From assembly GCF_036127095.1 (NCBI RefSeq), contig NZ_CP108006.1:6873501-6937500 (forward strand): DNA of 64,000 nt, read 5' to 3'. This stretch comes from Streptomyces sp. NBC_00335. GTDB taxonomy: Bacteria > Actinomycetota > Actinomycetes > Streptomycetales > Streptomycetaceae. The notes under the pieces are model-generated. The model saw only the letters and a program-made list of their open reading frames with translations, did not search any database and was not told where the DNA came from. Of the stretch, positions 35,213 through 43,594 are shown in pieces (the first letter of the stretch is position 1; each line of letters begins with the position of its first letter). The position numbers were made by a program, and so were the translations under genes.

Positions 35213-35932
35213 ATGCGGGTCGTTTCGCTGGTGCCGTCCCTGACCGAGGCGGTGGCCGTGAGCGCGCCCGGGGCGCTGGCCGGGGTGACCGACTGGTGCA
35301 CGCACCCGGCCGCGCTGGGGGACGCGGCGCGCATCGGGGGGACGAAGAACCCCGACGTACGGGCGATCGCGGAGCTGCGCCCGGATCTGGTCCTCGCCAA
35401 CGAGGAGGAGAACCGGGCCGCGGACCTGGCGGCGCTGCGGGAGGCCGGGCTGGAGGTCCTGGTCACCGAGGTACGGGACCTGCCGCAGGCGTTCGCCGAG
35501 CTGGACCGGGTGCTGGTGGGGGCCATGGGGCTGGAGCGGCCCCGGTGGCTTTCGGAAGCGGAGGCCGCGTGGGCCCGCGTGGAGCCCGCCGGGCAGCTGC
35601 GGACGGCCTTCGTGCCCGTCTGGCGCCGGCCCTGGATGGTGCTGGGCCGCGACACCTTCGCGGGGGACCTGCTGGCTCGCCTCGGCGTGCGCAACGCCTA
35701 CGCGGGGCACGCGGAGCGGTACCCGAGGATCCCGGCCGCCGAGCTGGCCGCCGCGGGCTGCGAGCTCGTGGTGTTCCCGGACGAGCCGTACCGCTTCACC
35801 CCCGGGGACGGGCCCGAGGCCTTCCCCGGCATCCCCGCCGCGTTCGTCGACGGCCGCCATCTGACCTGGTACGGGCCCTCGCTGGCCGGGGCCCCTGAGG
35901 TGCTGGGGGCTGCCCTGCGGGCGTCGCTCTAG
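35213..35932 (+). CDS. Helical-backbone metal receptor-like protein (BtuF/FhuD fold), no signal
   Basis: This 239-residue protein has the periplasmic-binding type III fold seen in BtuF and FhuD (VVSLVPSLTEAV; GGTKNPDVRAIAELRPDLVLANEEENR). It begins directly in the domain, with no signal peptide or lipobox, so it is probably cytoplasmic. It starts five bases after the XRE-cupin regulator. Binding of a cobalamin-like or siderophore-like ligand is possible, but is inferred only from the fold. Its stop codon overlaps that of the convergent transporter within CTAG. Confidence 0.88.
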   Translation: MRVVSLVPSLTEAVAVSAPGALAGVTDWCTHPAALGDAARIGGTKNPDVRAIAELRPDLVLANEEENRAADLAALREAGLEVLVTEVRDLPQAFAELDRVLVGAMGLERPRWLSEAEAAWARVEPAGQLRTAFVPVWRRPWMVLGRDTFAGDLLARLGVRNAYAGHAERYPRIPAAELAAAGCELVVFPDEPYRFTPGDGPEAFPGIPAAFVDGRHLTWYGPSLAGAPEVLGAALRASL

Positions 35933-37068
35933 CGGGGCGCGGCCAGGAGGCGGCCGGTGGCGAGGCCGCGCAGGGTGTTCGCCGCGGCCAGGAGCCAGGC
36001 GGTCAGCAGGGCCAGGAAGAGGGCCGCGGCCAGCCAGGAGAAGGCGGTGAGACCGGTGTGCCGGGCCAGTCCGGCGGCGCCGGTGACACAGGTGCCGACG
36101 GGGAAGGTCAGCGCCCACCAGGTCATGGCGAACCCCATGCCGTCGCGGGCGGCCCGCAGCAGCATCGCCGCGGCCAGCGCCAGCCAGAGCAGGGCGAATC
36201 CCATCACGGGGACCCCGTAGACGACCGCGAAGGCGGAGAAGGCGCCGGAGTAGGGGCCGGGCATCGACTGGGGAGCCATGTCCGCGAGGGAGTTCACCGC
36301 GGTGGTGGACTGGCCGAGGGGGCCCAAGACCAGGAACAGGGTCGGGGTCAGGGCCAGGGGGAGGGGGCCGCTGAAGATCAGCCGGCCGAAGATCAGGGGG
36401 AGCAGCAGCAGGGTGGCCAGCAGGCTGAGGCCGAACATCGCGTAGCAGCCGAGCAGCATGGCCTCGCGGGCCTGGCCGGCGGGGAGGTGGGGGATGAGCA
36501 GGGGGCCCAGCGCGGCGGAGACCATGGGGGCGACCACGGGGAGCAGCCAGACGGGGGTGGCCTGGTGGGCCTCCACCTTGTGGCGGACCACCATCAGGTA
36601 GGGGACGGCCACGGCCGCGAGCAGGCCTATCGCGGTGCCGGCGGTGAACAGGACCGTGTCCACGGCCACGGCGGCGGGGACGCCGATGAGGTCCTTGCCG
36701 ACGATGAGCGCGCCGCCGCCGACGGCCAGCAGGGCCATCGAGAGGCACCCGTAGAAGGGGGCCACGGCGGGGTCCAGGAGATGGGTGCGGGCCTGGTCGC
36801 GGTGGTGGATCCAGTGGCCGGCCCGGGCGGTCAGCAAGGCCGCGAGGGCGGTGGCGGCCAGCACCCAGAAGATCTGGCAGACCACGCGCTGGCCGGGGAG
36901 CTGGTACGGGAGGGTCGCGCCGGCATTGGCGATGATCGCCGTGCCCATGACGGAGGCGTACCAGTTGGGGCCGAGGTGCCGAAGGGAGGGAGCCTTGTGG
37001 GCTGCGGCCTTGAGGGCTCCGCTGGTCCCGGAGGTGGTGGGACGGGGGCGTACGAGGGTGGTGGCCAT
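35929..37068 (-). CDS. TDT-family (TehA/SLAC1-like) membrane transporter
   Basis: This 379-residue membrane protein has about 10 transmembrane segments and the SLAC1/TehA/Mae1 family layout (GPNWYASVMGTAIIANAG near residue 33; VVYGVPVMGFALLWLA; FPVGTCVTG). Members move sulfite, C4-dicarboxylates or related anions. ATG 37068 is the likely start. It is divergent from a LysR-type gene with a 70-base gap, so LysR control of this transporter is likely. The substrate cannot be deduced. Confidence 0.9.
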   Translation of the reverse strand: MATTLVRPRPTTSGTSGALKAAAHKAPSLRHLGPNWYASVMGTAIIANAGATLPYQLPGQRVVCQIFWVLAATALAALLTARAGHWIHHRDQARTHLLDPAVAPFYGCLSMALLAVGGGALIVGKDLIGVPAAVAVDTVLFTAGTAIGLLAAVAVPYLMVVRHKVEAHQATPVWLLPVVAPMVSAALGPLLIPHLPAGQAREAMLLGCYAMFGLSLLATLLLLPLIFGRLIFSGPLPLALTPTLFLVLGPLGQSTTAVNSLADMAPQSMPGPYSGAFSAFAVVYGVPVMGFALLWLALAAAMLLRAARDGMGFAMTWWALTFPVGTCVTGAAGLARHTGLTAFSWLAAALFLALLTAWLLAAANTLRGLATGRLLAAPR

Positions 37069-37138
37069 GGATCCAGCGTCCCGCCGGGCGGGGCCGGACG
37101 GCAGAGGGTCTCTTCCTATGAGGGCATAAAGTGAAGTT

Positions 37139-38080
37139 ATGGGTAATGGGCACGGTAATGAGGAGTGGGTCGAGGGGCAGCTTCCGCTGGCGCACCGGGT
37201 CCCCGACCTGGGGGCCATGGAACTGCTGCTCGCGGTCGCGCGCGTGGGCAGTCTCAGCGCCGCCGCGCGGCGGCTCGGGATCACCCAGCCCGCCGCCAGC
37301 AGCCGGATCCGGGCGATGGAGACCCGGCTCGGGGTCGCGCTCGTGGACCGCTCCCCGCGCGGCTCGACGCTGACCGCCGAGGGCGCTCTGGTCACGGACT
37401 GGGCCCGGCGGGTGGTGGAGGCGGCCGAGGCCTTCGACGCGGGCGCGCAGGCGCTGCGGGGCCGCCGCGACTCCCGGCTGCGGGTCGCGGCCAGCATGAC
37501 CATCGCGGAGTACCTGCTGCCCGGCTGGCTGATCGCGCTGCGCGGGCAGCGGCCGGACACGGCGGTGTCGCTGCACGCGGGGAACTCGGCGGTGGTGGCG
37601 GAGCGGGTGCTGGCGCACGAGGCGGACCTCGGGTTCGTGGAGGGGCTGAGCGTGCCCGAGGGACTGGACTCGGTGGTCATCGCGCAGGACCGCCTCGTGG
37701 TGGCGGTGGCCCCCGGGCACCCCTGGGCCCGGCGCTCGCGCGGGGTGGAACCGGCGGAGCTGGCGGCGACCCCGCTGATCCTGCGGGAGCGGGGGTCGGG
37801 GACCCGGCAGGTCCTGGACGCGGCGCTGGCCGGATGCGGGGGGCTGGCGGAGCCGCTGCTGGAACTGGCCTCCACCACCGCGGTGAAGGCGGCGGCGGTC
37901 AGCGGGGCCGGGCCGTGCGTGCTGTCGGAACTGGCGGTCGGGGACGAGCTGGCGGGGCGGCGGCTGGTGTGCGTGCCGGTGCTCGGGGCGGGGCTGGAGC
38001 GGGAGCTCCGGGCGGTGTGGCCCGCGGGGGCGAGGCCGGCGGGGCCCGCGCGGGATCTGCTCTCGCTGACCCGGCGCTGA
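37139..38080 (+). CDS. LysR-family transcriptional regulator
   Basis: This 313-residue protein has a LysR HTH (ELLLAVARVGSLSAAARRLGITQPAASSRIRAMETRLG, about 28-66) and a substrate-binding-like effector domain. ATG 37139 has only a weak ribosome site. It is divergent from the TDT transporter, with a short LTTR-like ATAA-N7-TTAT at 37126-37140 that overlaps the start. The last codons merge into a 55-bp tandem array beyond the stop, so the 3' end may have been affected by repeat expansion. Homologues such as CbbR/CysB types exist, but the ligand is unknown. Confidence 0.92.
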   Translation: MGNGHGNEEWVEGQLPLAHRVPDLGAMELLLAVARVGSLSAAARRLGITQPAASSRIRAMETRLGVALVDRSPRGSTLTAEGALVTDWARRVVEAAEAFDAGAQALRGRRDSRLRVAASMTIAEYLLPGWLIALRGQRPDTAVSLHAGNSAVVAERVLAHEADLGFVEGLSVPEGLDSVVIAQDRLVVAVAPGHPWARRSRGVEPAELAATPLILRERGSGTRQVLDAALAGCGGLAEPLLELASTTAVKAAAVSGAGPCVLSELAVGDELAGRRLVCVPVLGAGLERELRAVWPAGARPAGPARDLLSLTRR

Positions 38081-38291
38081 CCCTGGGCGGGGGCGGGGGG
38101 CTGGCGCGGTGCCGGTCTCGTGGACCCGGCGTTGACCCTGGGCGGGGGCGGGGGGCTGGCGCGGTGCCGGTCTCGTGGACCCGGCGTTGACCCCGGGCGG
38201 GGGGCTGGCGCGGTGCCGGTCTCGTGGACCCGGCGTTGACCCCGGGCGGGGGGCGGGGGGCTTCGGCGGTGCCGGCCTCGTGGACCCGGCG
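38068..38291. repeat. Tandem array with about 55-bp unit
   Basis: GACCCGGCG recurs at 38068, 38123, 38178, 38227 and 38283 (spacings 55, 55, 49, 56). Each unit contains GCGGTGCCGGTCTCGTGGAC. The first copy is the final codons of the LysR gene (CTGACCCGGCGCTGA), so the array starts inside that gene's 3' end. One unit is shortened by a G-run deletion. Confidence 0.9.
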
Positions 38292-38400
38292 CTGCCGCGC
38301 GCGGACCAGGTGTTCGCCCGGCGCGGGCCTGGTGCCGATCCCGTCTGGACGCGGGGATGGCCCGGCGCTGACGCTGCACCCACGGGGTCCGGGGCAGGGC

Positions 38401-38531
38401 CCCGGGGAACGGTGGAAGGGCGGGTAGGGGACTTCGCCCCTCCCACGGCCGCCCCCGCCCCGTACTCGGGGGCCGGCCGTGGGGGCTGGTGCGGAGTTTG
38501 TCCCCTACCCGCCCTTCCACCGTTCCCCGGG
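38401..38531. repeat. 31-bp perfect inverted repeat with nested palindrome
   Basis: Bases 38401-38431 are the exact reverse complement of 38501-38531. The 69-base interior carries a second, near-perfect pair (38442-38457 with 38467-38483, one inserted base). The right arm is the start of the dispersed repeat found also at 32436 and 60152. The whole could extrude a large cruciform or form a long RNA hairpin. Confidence 0.9.
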
Positions 38532-38935
38532 CTCCGCCCGGACCCGGTCCTCAAACGCCGGACGAGCTGGAGGGGGCGCCGGGCTGCGCCCGGACCCTTC
38601 TGGGGCTCCGCCCGGACCCGGTCCGCAAGTGTTGGAGGGGCTGGAGGGGGTGCCGGGCCCTTCTGGGGCTCCGCCCGGACCCGGTCCTCAAACGCCGGAC
38701 GAGCTGGAGGGGGTGCCGGGCTCCGCCCGGGCCCTTCTGGGGCTTCGCCCCGGACCCGGTCCGCAAGTGCCGGAGGGGCTGGGAGGGGGTGCCGGGCTCC
38801 GCCCGGGCCCTTCTGGGGCTTCGCCCCGGACCCGGTCCGCAAGTGTCGGAGGGGCTGGAGGGGGTGCCGGGCTGTGCCCGGGGCCTTCTGGGGCTCCGGC
38901 CCGGACGCTGGTCCTCAAGTGTCGGACGGCTGGAG
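38529..38935. repeat. Tandem array with about 75-bp unit, six copies
   Basis: GACCCGGTCC recurs at 38541, 38615, 38678, 38753, 38829 and, as a degenerate form, 38904. Spacings are 74, 63, 75, 76 and 75 bases. Units alternate between TCAAACGCCGGACGAGCTGG and GCAAGTGTCGGAGGGGCTGG types. The array ends about 35 bases before the hydrolase stop codon. Confidence 0.9.
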
Positions 38936-38950
38936 GGGGTGTGATCGGGG

Positions 38951-39643
38951 TCAGGGGTGGGTGGAGGCTGCTGTGATCAGGGCTGACATGACTCGGGTGT
39001 CCTTGTCCAGTTCCGGGTGCCATTGGACGCCCAGGGTCCAGGGGGAGGGGGCGGGGAGTTCGATGGACTCCACCGTGCCGTCGGTGGCGTGGGAGGAGGC
39101 GATCAGGCCCCGGCCCAGGCGGTCCACGGCCTGGTGGTGGTAGGTCGGGACCTCCGATTCCTCCGGGACCAGCGCCGCGTACAGCGTGCCGGGGACCGGG
39201 CGGACCGGGTGCCAGGAGATCACGCCCGGGCTCGCCACGTGGCCGTCGACGTGCTGGATCAGGGTGCCGCCCAAGGCCACGTTCAGTGCCTGCATGCCAC
39301 GGCAGATGCCGAGCAAGGGCGTGCCCGAGGCCAGGGCCGCGGAGATCAGGGAGAGTTCCCACGTGTCGCGCAGGGTCGCCGCCGGCCCGGTGCGGGGATC
39401 GCGCGGAGCTCCGTAGCGGACCGGGTCCACGTCGGGGCCGCCCGCGACGACCAGGCCGTCCAGCCGGCTCAGCACCTCCGCCGCCGCCTCCGGTTCGTCC
39501 GGCGGGAGCAGGACGGCGGTGCCGCCCGAGGCCTGGACGAGCTCGTAGTACCCGGTGGGGATGAGGGAGGTCGGGACGTCCCACACCCCGTAGCGGGTGG
39601 ATTGCTCGACGTAGGTGGTGATGCCGATGAGCGGCCTGGGCAC
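38951..39643 (-). CDS. Class I glutamine amidotransferase-like gamma-glutamyl hydrolase (PuuD type)
   Basis: This 230-residue protein belongs to peptidase C26, enzymes that cleave gamma-glutamyl amides. Cys114 (GICRGMQ) is the nucleophile, and His209/Glu211 (QWHPE) complete the triad. In the puu-type route PuuD removes glutamate from gamma-glutamyl-GABA; here it would release the end product of an amine first glutamylated by GlnA4. It lies 45 bases downstream of the permease gene on the same strand and probably shares its transcript. Confidence 0.92.
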   Translation of the reverse strand: MPRPLIGITTYVEQSTRYGVWDVPTSLIPTGYYELVQASGGTAVLLPPDEPEAAAEVLSRLDGLVVAGGPDVDPVRYGAPRDPRTGPAATLRDTWELSLISAALASGTPLLGICRGMQALNVALGGTLIQHVDGHVASPGVISWHPVRPVPGTLYAALVPEESEVPTYHHQAVDRLGRGLIASSHATDGTVESIELPAPSPWTLGVQWHPELDKDTRVMSALITAASTHP

Positions 39644-39688
39644 GGGGGAAACCTCCGGAGGACAGGGGCAGAGGGCTGGGGGCTGCGC

Positions 39689-41161
39689 TCAGTCGCGGGA
39701 GAGCTCGGCTTCGGCTTCCGCCAGCGCCGCGAACTCCTCCTCCGGAGCGGAGGCCACCAGGTGGTGGCGACTGTAGAACGCGAAGTAGGCGAGGGCGACG
39801 GCGTACACGGCCAGTGCGATGAATGCCGCGTCCTTGTCCACCAGGAAGGTGGCGACCAGGGCCGAGAGGGCGAGGACGAAGGCCACCGAGGAGGTCACGA
39901 TGCCGCCGGGCGTGCGGTACGGGCGCTCCAGGCCGGGCTCGCGGCGCCGCAGCACGATGTGGGAGAGCGCCATGAGGGCGTAGGAGATGGTCGCGCCGAA
40001 GACCGCCATGTTCAGCATGCGCGGGCCGTTGCCGGTGGCGGCGGCCAGCGCGAAGCCGATGGCGCCGGGGATGAGCAGGCCCAGGTACGGGGCCTTGCGC
40101 TTCGAGGTCAGGGACAGGAAGCGGGGGAGGTAGCCCGCCCGGGAGAGGGCGAACAGCTGGCGGGAGCCGGCGTAGATGAGGGAGAAGAAGGAGGCCACCA
40201 GTCCGGCCAGGCCCGCGTAGTTGACGAAGGTCTTCAGCCAGGAGAGGCCGGGATCGCCCTCCAGGGCGACGACGAGCGGGTTGCCCGCGTCCTTGATGGC
40301 GTCGGCCCCGCGCGCGCCGGTGGAGGCGAGGAAGGTGACCAGGGCGAGCAGGACCAGGATGCCCATGGAGATCGACAGGGCGCGCGGTACGGAGCGGACC
40401 GGGTCCTTGGCCTCCTCGGCGGCCAGCGGCACGCCCTCGACCCCGAGGAAGAACCACATGCCGAACGGGAAGGCGGCCCAGATGCCGAGGATGCCCAGCG
40501 GCAGCCAGGAGCTCGCGCCGGCGGCGGTGGTGTCGACGGCGATGTTGTCGAGGTTGGCGGGGTCGAACTGGGTGAAGGCGCCGACGGCGAAGACGACCAG
40601 CGCGATCACGGCGATGGCGGTGACGACGAGCGAGAAGCTCAGGGCCTCGCCCACGCCCCACAGGTGGATGCCTATGAAGACGACGAAGCAGGCGAGGTAG
40701 ACCGGCCAGCCCGAGGTGAGGCCGAAGAGGTTGAGGGACTCCACGTAGTCGCCGATGAAGATGGCGATGGCGGCCGGGGCGAGGATGTACTCGATGAGGA
40801 TCGCGGTGCCGGTGAGGAAGCCGCCCCAGGTGCCGAGCGCCCGGCGGGCGAAACCGTAACCGCCGCCCGCGGTGGGCAGGATCGCCGACAGTTCGGCGAG
40901 GGAGTAGACCAGGCACGCGTACATCGCGCCCATCAGGACGGTGGCGATGGCGAGGCCGCCGAAACCGCCCTGGGCGAGGCCGATGTTCCAGCCGGAGAAA
41001 TCGCCGGAGACCACGTACGCGACACCGAGACCGGTCAGCAGCAGCCAGCCGGCGCTGCCGCGGCGCAGGGTGCGGCGCTCCAGGTAGCCGTCGGTGCCGT
41101 TCTCGGGGGACTGTGCGGGTTCGGGCACGGCTGCCAGCCGTGCGCCGGTGTCGTCGGCCAT
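39689..41161 (-). CDS. APC-family amino acid/ethanolamine permease
   Basis: This 490-residue membrane protein has about 12 transmembrane segments of the APC superfamily. The motif GVAYVVSGDFSGWNIGLAQGG and the FGMWFFLGVEGVPLAAEEAKDP segment match ethanolamine permeases of the EatP group. ATG 41161 opens a 30-residue polar tail before the first helix. It is between the gamma-glutamyl hydrolase and FadR genes on the same strand and would import the amine used by GlnA4. A GCAATGGTT box is 18 bases upstream of its start. Confidence 0.9.
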   Translation of the reverse strand: MADDTGARLAAVPEPAQSPENGTDGYLERRTLRRGSAGWLLLTGLGVAYVVSGDFSGWNIGLAQGGFGGLAIATVLMGAMYACLVYSLAELSAILPTAGGGYGFARRALGTWGGFLTGTAILIEYILAPAAIAIFIGDYVESLNLFGLTSGWPVYLACFVVFIGIHLWGVGEALSFSLVVTAIAVIALVVFAVGAFTQFDPANLDNIAVDTTAAGASSWLPLGILGIWAAFPFGMWFFLGVEGVPLAAEEAKDPVRSVPRALSISMGILVLLALVTFLASTGARGADAIKDAGNPLVVALEGDPGLSWLKTFVNYAGLAGLVASFFSLIYAGSRQLFALSRAGYLPRFLSLTSKRKAPYLGLLIPGAIGFALAAATGNGPRMLNMAVFGATISYALMALSHIVLRRREPGLERPYRTPGGIVTSSVAFVLALSALVATFLVDKDAAFIALAVYAVALAYFAFYSRHHLVASAPEEEFAALAEAEAELSRD

Positions 41162-41178
41162 GTGCGCTCCTGCCTAGG

Positions 41179-41187
41179 GCAATGGTT
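41179..41187. promoter_or_regulatory. GCAATGGTT box upstream of permease
   Basis: The nonamer GCAATGGTT lies 18 bases upstream of the permease start codon. An identical nonamer occurs 22 bases upstream of the FadR-type regulator start, in the same orientation. It is a candidate binding site for that regulator. Confidence 0.4.
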
Positions 41188-41316
41188 GTGGGGCGTACCT
41201 TTGCCGCTCGGGCATGGCGGGCGCAAGACCCCTGCGTTAAACGGGGGTTACGAATGCCTCTCGGTCGGGGCGGCCGGGGCGGCCGGGGCGGCCGGGGCGG
41301 CCGCGGTGGGTCCGGA

Positions 41317-42063
41317 TCAGGTCAGGAACCCCCGCAGCAGCGCCGCAGTGCCGCAGCAGTGCTCGCGCATCACCTCGCGCGCCGCCTGCGGGTCCCGGTC
41401 CAGCACCGCCTCCACCAGCGTGCTGTGCTGCTGCTGCGAGTGCTCCAGGTTGCGCACCAGCAGCGGGATGCAGTCCAGCAGGTCGTTCACGGTGGCCCGG
41501 ACGGCCGCGTACTGGGCCGTCAGGGTGGCGGATCCGGCGAGTTCGCACAGGGTGAGGTGGAAGAGGGTGTCCTGGCGGCGGTAGTCCGGCAGCGGGGCGT
41601 CGTGGGTGGCGGTCAGCGCGCCGAGCAGCCGGTCGGTGTCCCGCTCGGACAGGCCCTGGGAGGCGCACAGGCCGGCCGCGCCCACCTCCAGGACCTCGCG
41701 GAAGCGCAGGACGTCCTCGATGTCCACGCCCGCGACCCGGCGCCGCAGCTCCTCCTCGGTGCCCCCGGCCGGTGTGTCGGGGCGGGGCAGGACAAACGTT
41801 CCGCCGTACCGTCCGCGCCGGGCCTCCACCAGGCCCTGGTCCTGGAGTACCTTCAGCACCTCGCGGAGCGTCACCCGGCTGATCCCCATCCGCTCGGCCA
41901 ACTCGCGCTCCGGCGGAAGCCGTTCCCCGCCCGGCACCAGTCCGAGCCGGACCACCTGGAGGATCTGCTCCAGCGCCTCCTCGAAACCGTTGCCCGCCCG
42001 CACCTGTCGCAGTACGGGATTGAGCCGCCGGGCGGCCTCGTCCTCGCTCGCCGTATCGGTCAT
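41317..42063 (-). CDS. FadR-type GntR-family transcriptional regulator
   Basis: This 248-residue regulator has an N-terminal GntR winged HTH (LPPERELAERMGISRVTLREVLKVLQDQGLVEARRGRYGGTFV) and an FCD effector domain with metal-binding-like His residues (DTLFHLTLCELAGS; EHCCGTAALL). ATG 42063 follows GGGGAGGAGGCGAG. It is divergent from glnA4 by 77 bases and probably represses or activates both this gene and the permease operon. The effector is probably a gamma-glutamyl intermediate or the amine itself; this is inference. Confidence 0.93.
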   Translation of the reverse strand: MTDTASEDEAARRLNPVLRQVRAGNGFEEALEQILQVVRLGLVPGGERLPPERELAERMGISRVTLREVLKVLQDQGLVEARRGRYGGTFVLPRPDTPAGGTEEELRRRVAGVDIEDVLRFREVLEVGAAGLCASQGLSERDTDRLLGALTATHDAPLPDYRRQDTLFHLTLCELAGSATLTAQYAAVRATVNDLLDCIPLLVRNLEHSQQQHSTLVEAVLDRDPQAAREVMREHCCGTAALLRGFLT

Positions 42064-42084
42064 CTCGCCTCCTCCCCTTCCCAA

Positions 42085-42093
42085 GCAATGGTT
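42085..42093. promoter_or_regulatory. GCAATGGTT box between regulator and glnA4
   Basis: This is an exact match to the nonamer upstream of the permease gene. It lies 22 bases upstream of the regulator start and 48 bases upstream of the glnA4 start, in the shared promoter region. Confidence 0.4.
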
Positions 42094-42140
42094 CTATTCA
42101 ATACCTTAGGCCCCCTCGGCTCACCGAAGGAGAGAATCCC

Positions 42141-43520
42141 GTGGTAGACCGCAAGCCGCCGCTTTCGACCGAGGAGCTCCGCGCCCTCGTCGCCAGCGGT
42201 GAGATCGACACAGTGGTCCTGGCCTTCCCCGACATGCAGGGACGCCTCCAGGGCAAGCGGTTCGCCGCACAGTTCTTCCTCGACGAGGTCCTCGGACACG
42301 GCACCGAGGGCTGCAACTACCTCCTCGCCGTCGACACGGACATGAACACCGTCGACGGGTACGAGATGTCCTCCTGGGACCGGGGCTACGGCGACTTCGC
42401 CATGCACCCCGACCTCGCCACCCTGCGCCGGATCCCCTGGAACCCCGGCAGCGCCTTCGTCCTCGCCGACCTCGCCTGGAACGACGGCTCGCCCGTGGTC
42501 GCCGCGCCCCGGCAGATCCTGCGCCGCCAGCTGGAGCGCCTCGGCGAACACGGGTACACCGCGATGGTGGGCACCGAGCTGGAGTTCATGGTGTTCCTGG
42601 ACACCTACGAGCAGGCCTGGAACTCCGACTACCGCGGCCTGACCCCCGCCAACCAGTACAACACCGACTACTCCATCCTCGGGACCGGCCGCGTCGAACC
42701 GCTGCTGCGCCGCATCCGCAACGAGATGCAGGCCGCCGGCCTGGTCGTCGAATCGGCCAAGGGCGAGTGCAACCTCGGCCAGCACGAGATCGTCTTCCGC
42801 TACGACGAGGCGCTGACCACGTGTGACCAGCACTCCGTCTACAAGACGGGGGCCAAGGAGATCGCCGCCCAGGAGGGCGTCTCGCTCACCTTCATGGCCA
42901 AGTACGACGAGCGCGAGGGCAATTCCTGTCACATCCACCTCTCGCTCAACGATGCCGACGGACGCAGCGCGATGGCCGCCGAGGGCCCGGACGCACACGA
43001 CCACGACGGCATGTCGCCCGTGATGCGCCACTTCCTGGCCGGCCAGCTCGCCGCGCTGCGCGACTTCTCCCTTCTCTACGCCCCCAACATCAACTCCTAC
43101 AAGCGTTTCCGGCCGGGATCCTTCGCGCCGACCGCCGTCGCCTGGGGCGTGGACAACCGGACCTGCGCGCTCCGAGTCGTCGGCCACGGCCGCTCCATGC
43201 GCTTCGAGAACCGCCTGCCCGGCGGCGACGTCAATCCGTACCTCGCCGTCGCCGGCCTGGTCGCGGCCGGGATCTACGGCATCGAGAACCGGCTGGAGCT
43301 GCCCGAGGCCTGCGCCGGCAACGCCTACACCGCCGACTTCGCGCACGTCCCCACCACCTTGCGCGAGGCCGCCGAGCTCTGGGAGAACAGCGAGATCGCC
43401 AAGGCCGCCTTCGGCCCCGAGGTCGTCGCCCACTACCGGAACATGGCCCGCGTCGAACTGGACGCGTACGACTCCGCCGTGACCGACTGGGAACTGCGCC
43501 GCTCCTTCGAGCGCCTCTAG
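42141..43520 (+). CDS. glnA4: Glutamine synthetase-like gamma-glutamyl-amine ligase (GlnA4 type)
   Basis: This 459-residue enzyme has the glutamine synthetase fold (GTELEFMVFLDTYEQAW; SAKGECNLGQHEI; EGNSCHIHLSLND; FRPGSFAPTAVAWGVDNR). In Streptomyces coelicolor the orthologous GlnA4 (SCO1613) is described as gamma-glutamylethanolamide synthetase, and not a true glutamine synthetase. The context here (permease, FadR-type regulator, aldehyde dehydrogenase, SDR, gamma-glutamyl hydrolase) supports the same role. GTG 42141 follows AAGGAGAG. The adenylylation Tyr region typical of GlnA is not evident. Ethanolamine as substrate is inferred; other mono-amines are possible. Confidence 0.93.
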   Translation: MVDRKPPLSTEELRALVASGEIDTVVLAFPDMQGRLQGKRFAAQFFLDEVLGHGTEGCNYLLAVDTDMNTVDGYEMSSWDRGYGDFAMHPDLATLRRIPWNPGSAFVLADLAWNDGSPVVAAPRQILRRQLERLGEHGYTAMVGTELEFMVFLDTYEQAWNSDYRGLTPANQYNTDYSILGTGRVEPLLRRIRNEMQAAGLVVESAKGECNLGQHEIVFRYDEALTTCDQHSVYKTGAKEIAAQEGVSLTFMAKYDEREGNSCHIHLSLNDADGRSAMAAEGPDAHDHDGMSPVMRHFLAGQLAALRDFSLLYAPNINSYKRFRPGSFAPTAVAWGVDNRTCALRVVGHGRSMRFENRLPGGDVNPYLAVAGLVAAGIYGIENRLELPEACAGNAYTADFAHVPTTLREAAELWENSEIAKAAFGPEVVAHYRNMARVELDAYDSAVTDWELRRSFERL

Positions 43521-43522
43521 GG

Positions 43523-43594
43523 CCGCAGGCATGCCGCAGGCATGCCGCAGGCATAACGCAGGCATAACGCAGGCGTACCGCAGGCATGCCGCAG
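43523..43594. repeat. 11-bp tandem repeat, 6.5 copies
   Basis: The unit CCGCAGGCATG repeats at 43523, 43534, 43545, 43556, 43567, 43578 and partially at 43589, with changes to ACGCAGGCATA in the centre. It starts two bases after the glnA4 stop. In one frame it encodes a Pro-Gln-Ala-Arg-Arg-like stretch that could be read as an N-terminal extension of the aldehyde dehydrogenase, which I reject. Confidence 0.95.

Larger units (their letters stand above)
38081..38950. other. Repeat-filled 870-base gap without genes
   Basis: No open frame here has a protein-like composition; the apparent ones are Gly/Pro/Arg repeats made by the arrays. The gap holds a 55-bp array, a 31-bp perfect inverted repeat with nested palindrome, and a 75-bp array, in that order. 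It separates the LysR gene from the convergent hydrolase gene. Confidence 0.8.

Noticed and set aside
38529..38935. Possible CRISPR array
   Set aside because: Units are contiguous tandem repeats of about 75 bp with no unique spacers and no cas genes.
39017..41584. 855-codon plus-strand frame opposite the hydrolase and permease
   Set aside because: Gly/Glu/Arg-rich shadow; the minus-strand genes have clear motifs.
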